The translations under genes were made by a program, and so were the position numbers. The notes under the pieces were generated by a model. The model was not told where the DNA came from. It saw nothing but the letters and a program-made list of their open reading frames with translations, and made no database searches. From Aestuariirhabdus haliotis (GTDB lineage: Bacteria > Pseudomonadota > Gammaproteobacteria > Pseudomonadales > Aestuariirhabdaceae), in the NCBI RefSeq assembly GCF_023509475.1, contig NZ_JAKSDZ010000032.1, positions 1-34,305 on the forward strand: DNA of 34,305 nucleotides. The letters run 5' to 3'. This document shows, piece by piece, positions 26,794 to 34,305 of this stretch. Positions within the stretch are counted from its first letter, which is position 1. Each line of letters starts with the position of its first letter.

Positions 26794-26953
26794 GGCACCT
26801 CTGATTAATTCAGATGAGCCCCGTAGGGCAGTCCTAAAATGGTTTTTTTCGGTGTTGAAGCCCTTGTTCAGGTCTCGACATAAACGGCGAGCTTCGCCTT
26901 GATAAAAACCATTTTAGGATCCGCAGAGTTCATCTGAATTAATCAGAGGTGCC
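26794..26953 (-). repeat. MITE-like palindromic element, copy 2 (complete short form, inverted)
   Basis: A complete 160-bp copy. The ends are perfect inverted repeats (GGCACCTCTGATTAATTCAG ... and its reverse complement), and TTAA is duplicated on both sides (26790-26793 and 26954-26957). The core is an imperfect hairpin of CCTAAAATGGTTTTT and AAAAACCATTTTAGG. Its interior is inverted relative to copies 1, 3 and 4, and it lacks about 100 bp present near the right end of copy 3. A YTAR-type 4-bp duplication is what IS5-group transposases make, so an IS5-type element elsewhere may mobilise it (inference). No coding sequence. Confidence 0.88.
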
Positions 26954-27394
26954 TTAAGAGTGATCTATAGGAATATCGTTCGGAAAGGGCTTTCCTTTTC
27001 CGCCTTCGAGCGCAGCTTTCAAACTCAACAAAAAAACAGCCCATTTCGTACTGCAATGGGCCATAAAATCGGTGATTTCCTGCCAATGAGAGTGCGTAAA
27101 CCGAACAAATGTCTGGTTGCCTTCAACCCTCAGATCAAAACAAACTTCAGTGCCCATCCAGGCTTCCGGCATCATACCCGAATGTTTCCAGACCACCCGT
27201 TTATTAGGAATGAGCTGCAAAACCTCAAAATCAGGCCCTCCTCCATTGAAGCGAAATTCAATAAGTGAACCCACCTCCCCTGCTCCTTTTACATCCGTAG
27301 TCCACCACTTCGACAAGCCGCTATTGGTCGTCAAAAATGGGTAGATTTGTTCTGGCGTGGCACTGATACCTACCTGATGATTAATACTGGCCAT
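26954..27394 (-). CDS. SRPBCC / AHSA1-family protein
   Basis: A 146-aa START-like (SRPBCC) domain protein of the Activator-of-Hsp90-ATPase-1-like group. The N-terminal strand is INHQVGISATPEQIYPFLT, with the family's WWTTDVKGAGEVGSLIEFRF block, followed by hydrophobic-pocket strands and a C-terminal helix (WAVFLLSLKAALEGGKG). Such proteins usually bind small hydrophobic ligands. The ligand here is unknown. The ATG at 27394 has AAGGG 8 nt upstream. A GTG three codons earlier (27403) is possible. The stop codon TAA (26954-26956) lies inside the TTAA duplicated by insertion of MITE copy 2, and the pre-insertion sequence would have kept the same stop. Confidence 0.85.
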   Translation of the reverse strand: MASINHQVGISATPEQIYPFLTTNSGLSKWWTTDVKGAGEVGSLIEFRFNGGGPDFEVLQLIPNKRVVWKHSGMMPEAWMGTEVCFDLRVEGNQTFVRFTHSHWQEITDFMAHCSTKWAVFLLSLKAALEGGKGKPFPNDIPIDHS

Positions 27395-27644
27395 GGTCTT
27401 CACCCTTTTCTATTGCTCACTCATTGCACCAACAACAATCGCTTATTCGACAATAAGTAAAGAGAAAAACAGCGCACTACACAATCAATCCCTATAGATG
27501 GTTTCAGCGTAAAAAGTCCCCCTTTATCTCAAACAAAACTACATAGCCCTGCGAATTTTTATATTACACTTTCGACACATCGTGGACTTAATCAGCACAC
27601 CAACCCTCCCGATCACCCCTCGATTCACACGGAATGAATCTGCT

Positions 27645-27980
27645 ATGAAAGGAAGCCAATATTACCTCTTCGTGCTGCTGTGCTCTTTTGTGATTGCAAC
27701 AGGCTGCAACAGCAAAGTTTATCACCCTTCTGCGCCAGTCGCCCTGACCCCTTCAGACCCATTAGCGGTGGAGCTTACCTGGACCTGTGATGCGCGCGAT
27801 TCCTGCGGCCGCTGCATACGCGCCACCTGTAATGCAAAGTCTTTGAGAGATATAGCGCTTAACAATACCTGTATCGATTTGGCGGCTCAATGCATGGCCA
27901 GCGGGCACCGTTGGGAGGGTGTATCAACGATTGGAAGCTGCACCATGCGCGCGCCACTGGATTTTGAGTGCCCCAACTAG
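27645..27980 (+). CDS. Cysteine-rich small lipoprotein
   Basis: A 111-aa protein of unknown function. Residues 1-20 are a lipoprotein signal peptide with lipobox IATG-Cys21, so it should be lipid-anchored, most likely in the outer membrane. The mature part has eight further cysteines (48, 54, 57, 62, 76, 83, 99, 109), enough for four disulfides, with a CDARDSCGRCIRATC cluster. I chose the ATG at 27645 because it places the signal peptide correctly. The ribosome site is weak. The frame begins 21 codons earlier, without support. No homologous family is recognised. Confidence 0.72.
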   Translation: MKGSQYYLFVLLCSFVIATGCNSKVYHPSAPVALTPSDPLAVELTWTCDARDSCGRCIRATCNAKSLRDIALNNTCIDLAAQCMASGHRWEGVSTIGSCTMRAPLDFECPN

Positions 27981-28069
27981 GTTACCGCGATCAAGGCTCG
28001 CAAGGATCTTCCCAACAGTTTCACTAACCGCCAAGGTTTGGCGCACACCAGCTATTTACAGGGCCTATT

Positions 28070-28948
28070 ATGGATACTTATTCGAAATCTGACACCAATA
28101 AAGCACCCCAAAACCAGATCATCAAACCGCTTCCCGATTCACAAAAAGCCAGAAAACTCACCTCATTTTCGGTGACCTCTGATAGCCTGGTAGCCACAGC
28201 AACACTGATGGTTGATCCGAGCCATCGACTGATAAAAATCTGGTGGGGAGATGAAGCAGAGAACGCGCAACCTCAAACCATCGATCTCCTCAAAGAGCGC
28301 CTGCTTGCCAAAACCGGTTCGGATGCTAATCGATTAGAGTTGCAACATGCTTATGCCCCAAGCGGTCTTCGTAAGATCATTCTTGTCCAGAGCCTGGATG
28401 TCAACGGCCAAACCGCCTGGGATAATGCCGTTATCGACCTTATGCCTCGCTACCGATTTATTCTTTACCCAATCAAACTGGAAATAAACAATCACCTCGA
28501 TGGCCTGTTCGATATCGAGTCCGAACTTGATATTCATATGAGCATTCGCCACAACAACGAACTGTTGCGCGATGAACAGTGGCAAGAAAACTTCAATACG
28601 CTTAATGGCATCACTACAGGGACGATCTACCCGCTTTTTCATACGCTGGAGAATACTCAATTCAGCCGGGAACTTACTCTGGATGATGACCCCATTGAGA
28701 TCAGTCTGCACCTGAAAGAGCTCGATAGCACGCTTGCGAACATTATTGAAGTCATACTGTCCGGCTTATCGGAGTTCGATGGCTCCACCCGTGTGCCTTA
28801 CGGATTTCACCCTAGCGTTTATACAGGCCCCAATGAATTCAGGGTTCCTTATGAAGTTACCGATGGCACATTACACGTCATTCTTTCTACCGAAATGAAA
28901 CTGCTAGTTCCTGTAAACCAACCGCCTCTTGTCATGTCACCAGTCTGA
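28070..28948 (+). CDS. Hypothetical protein, 292 aa, no recognised family
   Basis: No signal peptide, membrane segment or known catalytic motif is visible. The N-terminal third (about 30-110) reads like an Ig-/PKD-type beta domain (TSDSLVATATLMVDPSHRLIKIWWGDEAE...). The rest is mixed alpha/beta, acidic, with repeated SELDIHMSI / EISLHLKELD-like strands. AGGG lies about 8 nt before the ATG. It is preceded by the Cys-rich lipoprotein gene (89-bp gap) and followed by MITE copy 3. Length and composition look like a real gene, but the function is unknown. Confidence 0.65.
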   Translation: MDTYSKSDTNKAPQNQIIKPLPDSQKARKLTSFSVTSDSLVATATLMVDPSHRLIKIWWGDEAENAQPQTIDLLKERLLAKTGSDANRLELQHAYAPSGLRKIILVQSLDVNGQTAWDNAVIDLMPRYRFILYPIKLEINNHLDGLFDIESELDIHMSIRHNNELLRDEQWQENFNTLNGITTGTIYPLFHTLENTQFSRELTLDDDPIEISLHLKELDSTLANIIEVILSGLSEFDGSTRVPYGFHPSVYTGPNEFRVPYEVTDGTLHVILSTEMKLLVPVNQPPLVMSPV

Positions 28949-29006
28949 AGTAATTTTATCGTATTCAAAGCAGATCTGCTTATTAGATCCGAAGGTTCTA
29001 TACTAA

Positions 29007-29266
29007 GGAACCTCTGATTAATTCAGATAGATCTCTGCGGATCCTAAAAATGATTTTTATCAAGGCGAAGCCCTTGTTCATGTCGAGACCTGAACAAGGG
29101 CTTCAACACCGAGAAAAACCAATTTCAGGACCGCCCTACAGGGCTTTCGGGCGAATCCAGCCTCTTTGTTACGCCTTTTTGAAAGATCTCGACCTTACTG
29201 CAAAGGCGTGTCACGATTCTGAATCCGCCTGAAAGCCAGAGTTCATCTGAATTAATCAGAGGTGCG
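29007..29266 (+). repeat. MITE-like palindromic element, copy 3 (complete long form)
   Basis: A 260-bp copy beginning GGAACCTCTGATTAATTCAG after CTAA, and ending in the reverse-complement terminus with a slightly decayed tip (GGTGCG then TAA). It contains a perfect 14-bp hairpin (GAAGCCCTTGTTCA / TGAACAAGGGCTTC). A second stem domain toward the right end has GGCTTTCGGGCGAATCCAG opposing CTGAATCCGCCTGAAAGCC, and within it ACGCCTTT / AAAGGCGT. The 60-codon frame inside (29050-29232) is a by-product of the repeat. Confidence 0.88.
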
Positions 29267-29387
29267 TAAGACGGTTTGGTCTCGGTAATAGCACGCCAAC
29301 AAAGATGAAGAACACACATTTATCTATCATCTTGTTCTGTTTGCTACGATAAAAAAATTACATTCGTTATTCCTGATTGGGTTCCTT

Positions 29388-30785
29388 ATGCGCTGCTCAC
29401 CACATCCATTACTCAAAGGTCTTTTTACTGTATTTATCGCAGGGGTATCTGCGCTGTTATTAAGCGCTTGTATCCCCCACAAGCAATACCGCTATGACTA
29501 TGCGCCCTGCTCTTCAGGAAATCCGATAGAGGACTGTCAGAGCAATGCTCTACAGCATTACCAGAGCCCACCCGGAGAAAACAGCGATTATCTGTTAACC
29601 TTCATCGAGTTTGACGATCAGGGGCAACTCTGGGACAGGCAGCAGCTCAACCGTGTCATTGCTGGAATCCAGAAAGAAAGCTCTGAGCGCGAACTATTGA
29701 TGGTAGTCTTTGCTCACGGCTGGAAACACAACGCCAAAGCCGGCGATCAAAACATCATCGACTTTCGCAGCACCCTGAAAAAGCTTAGCGCCATCGAATC
29801 CGGGATCAGTGCTAACACCAAAAAACAGCCAAGAACGATTGTCGGAATTTATCTGGGCTGGCGCGGAGGTTCCGTTAGTCTGCCAGTCATGAAAGAACTG
29901 TCTTTCTGGGACCGGAAAAATACCGCCCATAAAGTCGGCTACGGCGGCGTAACCGAAGTGCTAAGCCGGCTCGAAATCGTGCAGAAAACCAAACACTCGA
30001 TTGCACCGGACAGCAGCACTCGCCTGGTTATCATAGGACATAGCTTCGGCGGTGCCGTTATCTATTCAGCCCTTAGTGAATTACTGGAAAATGGATTCGT
30101 GCAAACGAAAGGCCCCACTGAACTGGTGAGTGACACCCAGGGATTTGCCGATTTGGTGGTGCTGATCAACCCGGCTTTCGAAGCTGTCCGATTCAGCAAC
30201 CTGAGCGATATGTCGCTGGAACGGAAAAGCTACTTCGATAGCCAACTACCCGTGCTCGCCATACTCACATCAGAAGCCGATAACGCTACCAGAATCGCTT
30301 TCCCAATGGGCCGCTGGTTCTCCACCCTGTTCGAGAAAGAACGCACAGCAACTCGCTACAACCCGGTCACCCAACAAGAGCAAAGTATCGATCAGGGTAA
30401 AGCCAATATCACCACCGTGGGTCATTTTGACGACTACAAGACCCATTATTTGAGCGCCACCCCCGCTATTGGGGCTAACGATGGCAGCAACTACTCATCA
30501 TTACAGGAAGAGCTCGCCCTCTTCGTGCAGGCAAGCGATAGCTGGGAAAACGACCATCCGGGCAGCAAGATCCCATTCAATGGTTCAACCCTCGAACGTA
30601 CCCATGACTCCGCCGGACGAAACCCTTACCTTAATATCCGGGTTGACGCACAACTCATCCCAGACCATAACCATATCTATGACCCGCGCATAGAACGTTT
30701 CGTACGACAGTTAATTATGATCTCCTCGCAACCCAAAACGCTTGAATCCAGGCAATTCCTGCGCTCGCAGACACTACCTGAGTAA
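29388..30785 (+). CDS. Lipoprotein alpha/beta hydrolase
   Basis: A 465-aa predicted membrane-anchored hydrolase. The signal peptide ends in lipobox LLSA-Cys28. The alpha/beta-hydrolase fold shows the oxyanion strand VVFAHGWKHNA (about 106-116) and the nucleophile elbow G-His-Ser219-Phe-G (IIGHSFGGAVIYSAL). A candidate catalytic acid/His lies further on (VGHFDDYKTHYLS). It belongs to the broad lipase/esterase superfamily, and the substrate is unknown. It follows MITE copy 3 by 121 bp, a gap that must contain its promoter. The ribosome site is weak (GGGTTCCTT before ATG). An uncalled 64-codon frame on the opposite strand overlaps the promoter. Confidence 0.8.
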   Translation: MRCSPHPLLKGLFTVFIAGVSALLLSACIPHKQYRYDYAPCSSGNPIEDCQSNALQHYQSPPGENSDYLLTFIEFDDQGQLWDRQQLNRVIAGIQKESSERELLMVVFAHGWKHNAKAGDQNIIDFRSTLKKLSAIESGISANTKKQPRTIVGIYLGWRGGSVSLPVMKELSFWDRKNTAHKVGYGGVTEVLSRLEIVQKTKHSIAPDSSTRLVIIGHSFGGAVIYSALSELLENGFVQTKGPTELVSDTQGFADLVVLINPAFEAVRFSNLSDMSLERKSYFDSQLPVLAILTSEADNATRIAFPMGRWFSTLFEKERTATRYNPVTQQEQSIDQGKANITTVGHFDDYKTHYLSATPAIGANDGSNYSSLQEELALFVQASDSWENDHPGSKIPFNGSTLERTHDSAGRNPYLNIRVDAQLIPDHNHIYDPRIERFVRQLIMISSQPKTLESRQFLRSQTLPE

Positions 30786-30891
30786 TTTGACGCTTCACAG
30801 GCATTTTGCTGGATAGTTGAACGACCCTCGTGAACTTTTCCTCCGATCGAGAGACAGAGAGGAAACATGCTCTTGCTTCTCACCCAGCTCG

Positions 30892-30928
30892 ATAGCTATT
30901 TACTATCGAATCCATCAAAACAAGCTAA
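30892..30928 (+). promoter_or_regulatory. OxyR-like binding site upstream of catalase
   Basis: ATAGCTATTTACTAT (30892-30906) matches 9 of 10 specified positions of the OxyR half-site pattern ATAGnTnnnAnCTAT. Seven nt later, 30914-30928 matches about 6 of 10, giving the expected two-half-site spacing. A TATTAAT-like -10 follows around 30932. It is placed 66 nt before the catalase ATG, fitting peroxide-activated control. Confidence 0.5.
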
Positions 30929-30993
30929 TGTATTAATCGATCAGACACACCTAAGCTTTACAGGGTCAATCTATCGCATCCGAGGATGTCATC

Positions 30994-32439
30994 ATGAAAA
31001 AGAAGCTCACTACCAACGCCGGTTGCCCGGTTGCTCACAACCAGAATGTCATGACAGCCGGCCCACGCGGCCCGCAACTGTTACAAGATGTCTGGTTTCT
31101 GGAAAAGCTGGCTCATTTCGACCGTGAAGTAATTCCCGAACGACGCATGCACGCCAAGGGTTCCGGGGCCTACGGCACCTTCACCGTGACCCAGGATATT
31201 ACCCGCTATACCCGAGCCAGGATTTTCTCCGAAGTCGGTAAACAAACCGAATTATTCGCTCGCTTCACCACGGTAGCCGGCGAGCGCGGAGCGGCAGATG
31301 CCGAGCGCGATATTCGCGGTTTTGCTGTTAAGTTCTATACCGAAGAGGGTAACTGGGATCTGGTTGGAAACAATACCCCGGTGTTCTTCCTGCGTGACCC
31401 GCTGAAGTTTCCCGACCTCAACCATGCCGTGAAACGAGATCCCCGTACGAATATGCGCAGCGCGCAGAACAACTGGGACTTCTGGACCTCATTACCCGAA
31501 GCCCTGCACCAGGTAACGATCGTCATGAGCGACCGAGGCCTGCCGGCCACCTACCGCCATATGCACGGTTTTGGCAGCCACACTTTCAGCATGATCAACG
31601 CCGACAATGAGCGAGTCTGGGTCAAGTTCCATTTCAAATCCAACCAGGGCATTAAAAACCTCACGGATCAGGAAGCCGAGGTGGTGATTGGCAAGGATCG
31701 GGAAAGCCACCAGGCCGACCTGTATAACGCGATCGAAGAGGGTGATAAACCCTCCTGGACCCTGAAAATCCAGGTCATGACCGAGGAGCAAGCCGAACAA
31801 TCCCCCTACAACCCTTTCGATCTGACCAAGGTATGGCCGCACAAGGACTATCCACTGATCGAAGTGGGCGTAATGGAGCTCAACCGCAATCCGGAGAACT
31901 TCTTCGCCGAGGTCGAGCAATCCGCCTTTAACCCGGCCAGTGTGGTACCCGGGATCGGATTTTCTCCGGACAAAATGCTTCAGGGTCGCCTGTTTTCTTA
32001 CGGTGATGCGCAACGCTATCGCCTGGGTGTCAATCACCAACAGATTCCGGTAAACGCCCCGCGTTGCCCGGTACACAACTATCATCGCGATGGCGCCATG
32101 CGTGTCGATGGCAACTTTGGCAGCACCATTGGCTACGAACCCAACAGCCAGGGGGAATGGCAAGATCAGCCGGACTACTCCGAACCTCCTCTGCAGTTAT
32201 CGGGAGCGGCAGCACACTGGGATCATCGTGAAGATGAAGATTACTTTTCGCAGCCGGGAGAGCTGTTTCGCCTTATGAGCAAGAAGCAGCAAGCCGCCCT
32301 GTTTAGCAATACCGCAGCCTCCCTGGGCGGGGCTTCAGAAGAGATACAGCGGCGCCATATTTCCCATTGCCTGAAAGCAGACCCGGCCTATGGCGCCGGC
32401 ATTGCCAAGGCACTGGGTTTAACGCTAGACGATCAATAA
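30994..32439 (+). CDS. Monofunctional heme catalase (small subunit, clade 3)
   Basis: Decomposes hydrogen peroxide to water and oxygen in the cytoplasm. At 481 aa it has small-subunit catalase length. The distal-side catalytic His53 is in [14 protein letters not shown] and Asn126 in [14 protein letters not shown]. The proximal heme-ligand Tyr336 lies in [19 protein letters not shown] precedes the ATG at 30994. An OxyR-like site is upstream and a dps gene follows 121 bp downstream, so this is a peroxide-defence locus. An open frame in the +1 register over the gene start is a shadow. Confidence 0.96.
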   Translation: MKKKLTTNAGCPVAHNQNVMTAGPRGPQLLQDVWFLEKLAHFDREVIPERRMHAKGSGAYGTFTVTQDITRYTRARIFSEVGKQTELFARFTTVAGERGAADAERDIRGFAVKFYTEEGNWDLVGNNTPVFFLRDPLKFPDLNHAVKRDPRTNMRSAQNNWDFWTSLPEALHQVTIVMSDRGLPATYRHMHGFGSHTFSMINADNERVWVKFHFKSNQGIKNLTDQEAEVVIGKDRESHQADLYNAIEEGDKPSWTLKIQVMTEEQAEQSPYNPFDLTKVWPHKDYPLIEVGVMELNRNPENFFAEVEQSAFNPASVVPGIGFSPDKMLQGRLFSYGDAQRYRLGVNHQQIPVNAPRCPVHNYHRDGAMRVDGNFGSTIGYEPNSQGEWQDQPDYSEPPLQLSGAAAHWDHREDEDYFSQPGELFRLMSKKQQAALFSNTAASLGGASEEIQRRHISHCLKADPAYGAGIAKALGLTLDDQ

Positions 32440-32453
32440 CCACAACATCAACT

Positions 32454-32478
32454 GGCAGGCTTTTCTTTAAGGCCTGCC
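32454..32478 (+). terminator. Hairpin after catalase
   Basis: GGCAGGC (32454-32460) pairs with GCCTGCC (32472-32478). The T-rich stretch lies in the loop rather than after the stem, so termination would be inefficient, and some read-through into dps is plausible. Confidence 0.35.
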
Positions 32479-32500
32479 GCTACACTCTGTTCCGACAACC

Positions 32501-32529
32501 ATCCGCCTGGTGTTCAGTACCAGGCGGAT
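32501..32529 (+). promoter_or_regulatory. Perfect 11-bp hairpin in the dps leader
   Basis: ATCCGCCTGGT pairs with ACCAGGCGGAT around a 7-nt loop, and ends 31 nt before the GTG start of dps and 21 nt before its GGAG. It has no T-run. It could be a weak terminator of catalase, an operator or an mRNA-stabilising leader. It also covers the alternative upstream Met codons of the dps frame, which argues against those starts. Confidence 0.45.
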
Positions 32530-32560
32530 GGCAATCACTGACAAGTTAAAGGAGCACCTC

Positions 32561-33031
32561 GTGACCGACATCGATATTGGTATCAGCCAACAAGATCGCA
32601 TTAATATCGCCGAAGGCTTGAAACGCCTGTTAGCGGACTCTTACACCCTCTACTTGCAAACCCATAACTTTCACTGGAACGTCACCGGCCCGCAATTTCG
32701 TGAGCTTCACCTGATGTTCGAAGAGCATTACACCGAGCTGGCCGTAGCGGTGGACGATATTGCCGAGCGTATACGCACCCTCGATGTCGCTGCACCAGGC
32801 ACCTATAAAGAGTTTGCCAGACTTAGCTCCATCGACGAGGTCGAAGGCGTACCAAGCGCCGAGCAGATGGTGGACCTGTTAACCAGGGGGCACGAGCAGG
32901 TGGTAAAGACCTCACGTGCAGCACTCAAACTGGCCCAGGACGCAGACGACGAATCGACGGCGGCCCTTGTGTCAGATCGTATGCGAATCCATGAGAAGAC
33001 CTCCTGGATGCTGCGGGCTACCAGAAAATAG
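32561..33031 (+). CDS. dps: Dps-family ferritin-like DNA-protection protein
   Basis: Forms a dodecamer that oxidises and stores iron using H2O2 and protects DNA during stress. The 156-aa chain has ferroxidase residues with canonical spacing: His38 ([12 protein letters not shown]), His50, Asp65 and Glu69 ([16 protein letters not shown]). I chose the GTG at 32561 because AAAGGAG precedes it by 6 nt and the length and N-terminus ([19 protein letters not shown]) then match Pseudomonas-type Dps. The open frame starts 17 codons earlier (ATG 32510, ATG 32528), but those positions fall within a strong hairpin. It is in the same orientation as catalase and probably co-induced by peroxide. Confidence 0.94.
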   Translation: MTDIDIGISQQDRINIAEGLKRLLADSYTLYLQTHNFHWNVTGPQFRELHLMFEEHYTELAVAVDDIAERIRTLDVAAPGTYKEFARLSSIDEVEGVPSAEQMVDLLTRGHEQVVKTSRAALKLAQDADDESTAALVSDRMRIHEKTSWMLRATRK

Positions 33032-33088
33032 CCGCGAAACCCTACTCCTGCGGAAACAGCCAGGAGTAAAACCAAAGGAGTAATAAAC

Positions 33089-33122
33089 AACAAGGGCGCA
33101 ACCTCTCGGCTGCGCCCTTGTT
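33089..33122. terminator. Bidirectional terminator between dps and the solute-binding protein gene
   Basis: A 12-bp stem (AACAAGGGCGCA / TGCGCCCTTGTT) with a 10-nt loop lies between the two convergent genes. On the minus strand it is followed by TTTATTAC. Just upstream is a weaker stem, TACTCCTG/CAGGAGTA (33043-33068). Confidence 0.8.
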
Positions 33123-33138
33123 ATCCAACCGTCGTTAA

Positions 33139-33882
33139 CTATTGATAGCGACTGGTCAGTTCATCCATGGTCCCATCGGCTCGCATCTGGTCCAGGGTCG
33201 ACTGAAGCTTGTTAACAATTTCAGGCGGCACATCCAGGTTCAGTGCCAGGTACATCTCTGTAGACTTCAAGCGATAAGCGGTACGCAAACCCGAAAAGCC
33301 TTCCAGGTCTGCGATATAACGCCCGGTAATATCACCAGACACCCACACATCAATTTTACCTTCTGCCAGCTTCTTGGGGTTGGCATTATCTTTGTGAGCC
33401 TCTATCACTGGAATACCGTTGGCTTTCAGGTGTTCAGCAATCGCGTCCCCTTTGTAGCCACCGACACGATATTTAGCAAGATCTTGAAGGCTGTTGATCT
33501 TGACCTTGCTGCCGGCCTGAACAAAGGCAACCCAGTCATTGCTTACAATGGGGCCAACCCACTGAAACAGCTCTTCACGAGCTTCTGTACGAGTCGTAGA
33601 GAACAATCCGTAGTTATGGTTTTTCAGCGTCAAACCGTAGATACGCTTCCAGGGGAAACGCAGGGTCATGGAATACTTGATTGCACTTCGTGACATCAGT
33701 TCACGCACGATATCGGTGGCAATACCATCAATGCCACTTTCACGGCTGAAGTTCTTATCCTCGATGCTCATATTGAACGGAGGGTAATTTTCGGTCAGCA
33801 GGACAAGCTTGTATTCGCGGGCCTGGACAGACTGACTAAACAGGATTAACAAACAGAGGTTGATCAGAGAAAAGCGAAACAT
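33139..33882 (-). CDS. Periplasmic solute-binding-like protein (SBP_bac_3 type)
   Basis: A 247-aa exported protein with a signal peptide (LINLCLLILFSQSVQA, cut after about 21). It has the bacterial extracellular solute-binding family 3 pattern: YKLVLLTENYPPFNMS at the mature N-terminus, GIATDIVRELM, the hinge SLQDLAKYRVGGYKGDA, and the C-lobe. The ATG at 33882 has AAAGG a few nt upstream, and the frame extends 26 codons further without a ribosome site. No permease or ATPase is encoded nearby, so this could be an orphan binding protein or a sensor-like periplasmic protein. The ligand is unknown. Confidence 0.85.
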   Translation of the reverse strand: MFRFSLINLCLLILFSQSVQAREYKLVLLTENYPPFNMSIEDKNFSRESGIDGIATDIVRELMSRSAIKYSMTLRFPWKRIYGLTLKNHNYGLFSTTRTEAREELFQWVGPIVSNDWVAFVQAGSKVKINSLQDLAKYRVGGYKGDAIAEHLKANGIPVIEAHKDNANPKKLAEGKIDVWVSGDITGRYIADLEGFSGLRTAYRLKSTEMYLALNLDVPPEIVNKLQSTLDQMRADGTMDELTSRYQ

Positions 33883-34140
33883 TGTGTGGCCTTTATCATA
33901 ATTAGAAGAGACTGTTGGCGATCCTTGCCTGGTGATATAGAGGGGTGTTAACCACATCACACGTCAACAAAAAATACTGTAATGCGATAAAGCGTGTCAA
34001 GGAGCTGTCGGACTAAAACGCCGTATTGAGCTAATCTGCTCATTTTCGCCAGACAATCGGGCATTCTTTATGCTTATCTGTACTTCAGTGCTCGTTTTTA
34101 ATGCGAAAAAAATTCTATAAACAGTCTTCGCCTTTAAATT

Positions 34141-34160
34141 GGTCGATGGTACCAACGACC
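34141..34160. promoter_or_regulatory. 20-bp near-perfect palindrome
   Basis: GGTCGATGGTACCAACGACC reads the same on both strands at 18 of 20 positions. It lies 258 bp upstream of the solute-binding protein start and 36 bp before MITE copy 4. A dimeric repressor site is possible. Confidence 0.3.
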
Positions 34161-34196
34161 TGTTTATGCTCCCTGACCAACAGCGGCATAACTTAA

Positions 34197-34305
34197 GGTA
34201 CCTCTAATTTATTCGGATAGATCTCTGCGGATCCTAAAATGGTTTTTATCAAGGCGAAGCTCGCCGTTCATGTCGAGACCTGAACAAGGGCTTCAACACC
34301 GAGAA
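34197..34305 (+). repeat. MITE-like palindromic element, copy 4 (left end, runs out of window)
   Basis: It starts GGTACCTCTAATTTATTCGG right after TTAA (34193-34196) and follows copy 3 closely up to the window end. Its terminal repeat has several changes. In place of the perfect 14-bp hairpin arm of copy 3 it has GGCGAAGCTCGCC, which folds on itself, and in this it resembles copy 2. Confidence 0.85.

Noticed and set aside
29050-29232. 60-codon frame inside MITE copy 3
   Set aside because: It is made of the element's palindromic arms. Other copies do not keep the frame, so it is not a transposase.
33961-34192. Remnant of an insertion sequence upstream of MITE copy 4
   Set aside because: The stretch has some terminal-like motifs, but no inverted-repeat partner and no transposase fragment could be found.

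Overview
The window is a 34.3 kb piece of a chromosome that looks like a marine or halophilic gammaproteobacterium. The clues are a group-2 Mrp Na+/H+ antiporter operon with fused A and B subunits, a PtsP (EI-Ntr) of typical gammaproteobacterial length with its active-site histidine at the expected place, a RimK-aspartoacylase-retropepsin operon, a long-form LeuA, and Pseudomonas-like Dps and catalase proteins. No rRNA, tRNA, CRISPR array, phage gene or intact transposase was seen.

Layout. 1-93 is the right end of a palindromic repeat element. 94-439 is a leader containing a strong, long-range RNA fold. 440-6253 is the six-gene mrpAB-C-D-E-F-G operon. 6293-8533 (minus) is ptsP. 8761-10881 is an MscS/MscK-like channel gene interrupted by an in-frame TAA close to its 3' end. 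11161-11484 is a small exported protein with a two-fold internal repeat. 11827-14238 (minus) is the operon rimK, aspartoacylase-like, retropepsin-like. 14466-16139 (minus) is leuA, divergent from a three-gene ABC importer of the TrpXYZ type (16492-19193). Then come a patatin-like lipase (19363-20436), a PlsC-like acyltransferase (20513-21094, minus), a leucine dehydrogenase (21832-22893), a large acyl-CoA dehydrogenase (23026-24831) and an exported metallo-beta-lactamase-fold protein (25258-26247).

From about 26.3 kb the region looks accessory. It holds an NTF2-like small protein, an AHSA1/SRPBCC protein, a Cys-rich lipoprotein, an unrecognised 292-aa protein and a lipoprotein alpha/beta hydrolase, interspersed with MITE-like elements. 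It is followed by a peroxide-defence pair (catalase with an upstream OxyR-like site, then Dps) and a periplasmic solute-binding-like protein on the minus strand. Four copies of the same MITE-like element occur (1-93, 26794-26953, 29007-29266, 34197-34305). The first and last are cut by the window edges.

How the genes work together. Mrp exports Na+ and handles pH. PtsP starts the nitrogen phosphotransfer relay. LeuA and leucine dehydrogenase sit on opposite sides of leucine metabolism, and the ABC importer next to leuA probably carries an amino acid or related small molecule. Catalase and Dps defend against peroxide and free iron. The most noteworthy unexplained features are the structured mrp leader, the modular palindromic element family, the nonsense codon in the channel gene, and the repeat-containing exported protein.
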